39,918 bases of DNA from Streptomyces sp. NK15101 (GTDB taxonomy: Bacteria; Actinomycetota; Actinomycetes; Streptomycetales; Streptomycetaceae): the NCBI RefSeq assembly GCF_020400725.1, contig NZ_JAINVG010000075.1, positions 1-39,918 on the forward strand. Direction: 5' to 3'. Positions 39,469 to 39,918 of this stretch are shown here, one piece after another. The number at the start of each line of letters is the position of its first letter. Positions within the stretch are counted from its first letter, which is position 1. The notes under the pieces are model-generated. The model was given only the letters and a program-made list of their open reading frames with translations. It did no database searches and had not been told where the DNA came from. Position numbers and translations under genes: made by a program.

Positions 39469-39559
39469 GGTTCAAGGGTGCCGTACGGGTGGAAAACCGG
39501 GGCCGGGTGGGGGGCCGGGGCGTGTCCCGGGGTGGGGCGGGCCGGGGGCCGACGGTGGC

Positions 39560-39918
39560 ATGGGGCGCATGAAGCGTGCGGGCAGATCATCGGACCATTA
39601 CGGCCGTCGGGTGAGCGGGGGGCTGCTGGTGGTGGTGCTGCTCGCGCTGCCCGGAACCGCCGCGTGGGCCGGTGGGGCCGGGGACGGGGCACTGCGGATG
39701 ACCGTCACCGTGAACGGGCGTTCCGACAGCGCGGCACGGCCGCCGGCGGTACGGGCCGGCGCCCGGGTCGTGAAGCGGTACCGGCTCGTGAACCGGGGCG
39801 AGGCGCATCTGTACGGGGTACGGGTCGTCGACCCGGCCGTGCCCGACGGGGCCGTACGGTGCCCCCGGCAGCCGCTCGCCGCGCTCGGGGAAGCGGGCGA
39901 CGCACTCCGTCTCCCCGA
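39560..39918 (+). CDS. Secreted protein, N-terminal part (runs off right edge)
   Basis: A frame open to the window end (119 complete codons). A basic N-terminus is followed by a hydrophobic core (SGGLLVVVLLALPGTAAWAG), a likely signal peptide with cleavage after AWA. The mature part begins with a beta-sandwich-like domain: LRMTVTVNGRSDS, ARVVKRYRLVNRGEAHLYGV and VRVVDPAVPDGAVRC. This resembles DUF11/surface-protein domains that recur in streptomycete exported proteins. ATG 39560 or 39569 could be the start. Function and full length unknown. Confidence 0.65.
   Translation, partial: MGRMKRAGRSSDHYGRRVSGGLLVVVLLALPGTAAWAGGAGDGALRMTVTVNGRSDSAARPPAVRAGARVVKRYRLVNRGEAHLYGVRVVDPAVPDGAVRCPRQPLAALGEAGDALRLP

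Overview
The window is about 40 kb of very GC-rich DNA (well above 70% by eye) with strongly GC-biased third codon positions, frequent GTG starts and GGAGG-type ribosome binding sites. Gene content points to a Streptomyces chromosome: a CE1758/CE1759 luciferase-reductase pair, MocR and SpoIIE/RsbW-type regulators, DUF6126, DUF2630, a FadE5-like acyl-CoA dehydrogenase, and metG and aspS amid small Streptomyces-type membrane proteins. The genes from metG to the M18 peptidase look like conserved core chromosome, with no prophage or integrative element. I saw no tRNA, rRNA, CRISPR array or intact transposase.

Layout. Position 1-5.2 kb: the edge of a cobalamin methyltransferase gene, a DUF6126 miniprotein, the two-component flavin monooxygenase/FMN reductase operon behind a MarR-like palindrome, a VOC protein, two convergent small membrane proteins and a MocR regulator. 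5.2-7.5 kb: an alpha/beta hydrolase divergent from MocR, a DUF7144-type membrane protein, a lipoprotein, a decayed endonuclease/exonuclease/phosphatase gene and a DUF2630 protein. 7.5-12.7 kb: a large palindromic repeat element (copy A), a FUSC-type exporter, an APC permease and an orphan protein. 12.7-19 kb: a Tat-exported PhoX phosphatase, an acidic-linker VWA protein and an OmpR-type two-component pair.

19-26.4 kb: metG, DoxX, an orphan protein, then a small accessory cluster (winged-helix/zinc-ribbon protein with a structured leader, a 145-residue protein overlapping its 3' end, and a lower-GC 187-codon reading frame), then aspS. 26.6-33.3 kb: a SpoIIE phosphatase fused to an anti-sigma-like kinase domain, the inverted second copy (B) of the palindromic element, a flavodiiron-like MBL protein, an AI-2E transporter, pirin, a stand-alone GcvH and an SseB-domain protein. 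33.3-39.9 kb: acyl-CoA dehydrogenase, M18 aminopeptidase, a short membrane protein, an NHL-repeat thioredoxin and the start of a secreted protein.

The most notable non-coding signal is the pair of inverted, MITE-like palindromic elements about 21 kb apart. Copy A has arms of about 55 bp and 48-bp tandem units. Copy B carries a second palindromic repeat inserted in its arm. Other signals are direct repeats between MocR and its target, a CRP-like palindrome between aspS and the SpoIIE gene, three 9-nt GACGTC repeats upstream of the acyl-CoA dehydrogenase, tandem echoes of gene 3' ends after two stop codons, an AT-rich codon island over a thioredoxin active site, and three convergent pairs sharing a CTAG stop. 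No complete new defence or biosynthetic system is evident; the best candidates for new biology are these repeats and the small 22.3-24.5 kb cluster.
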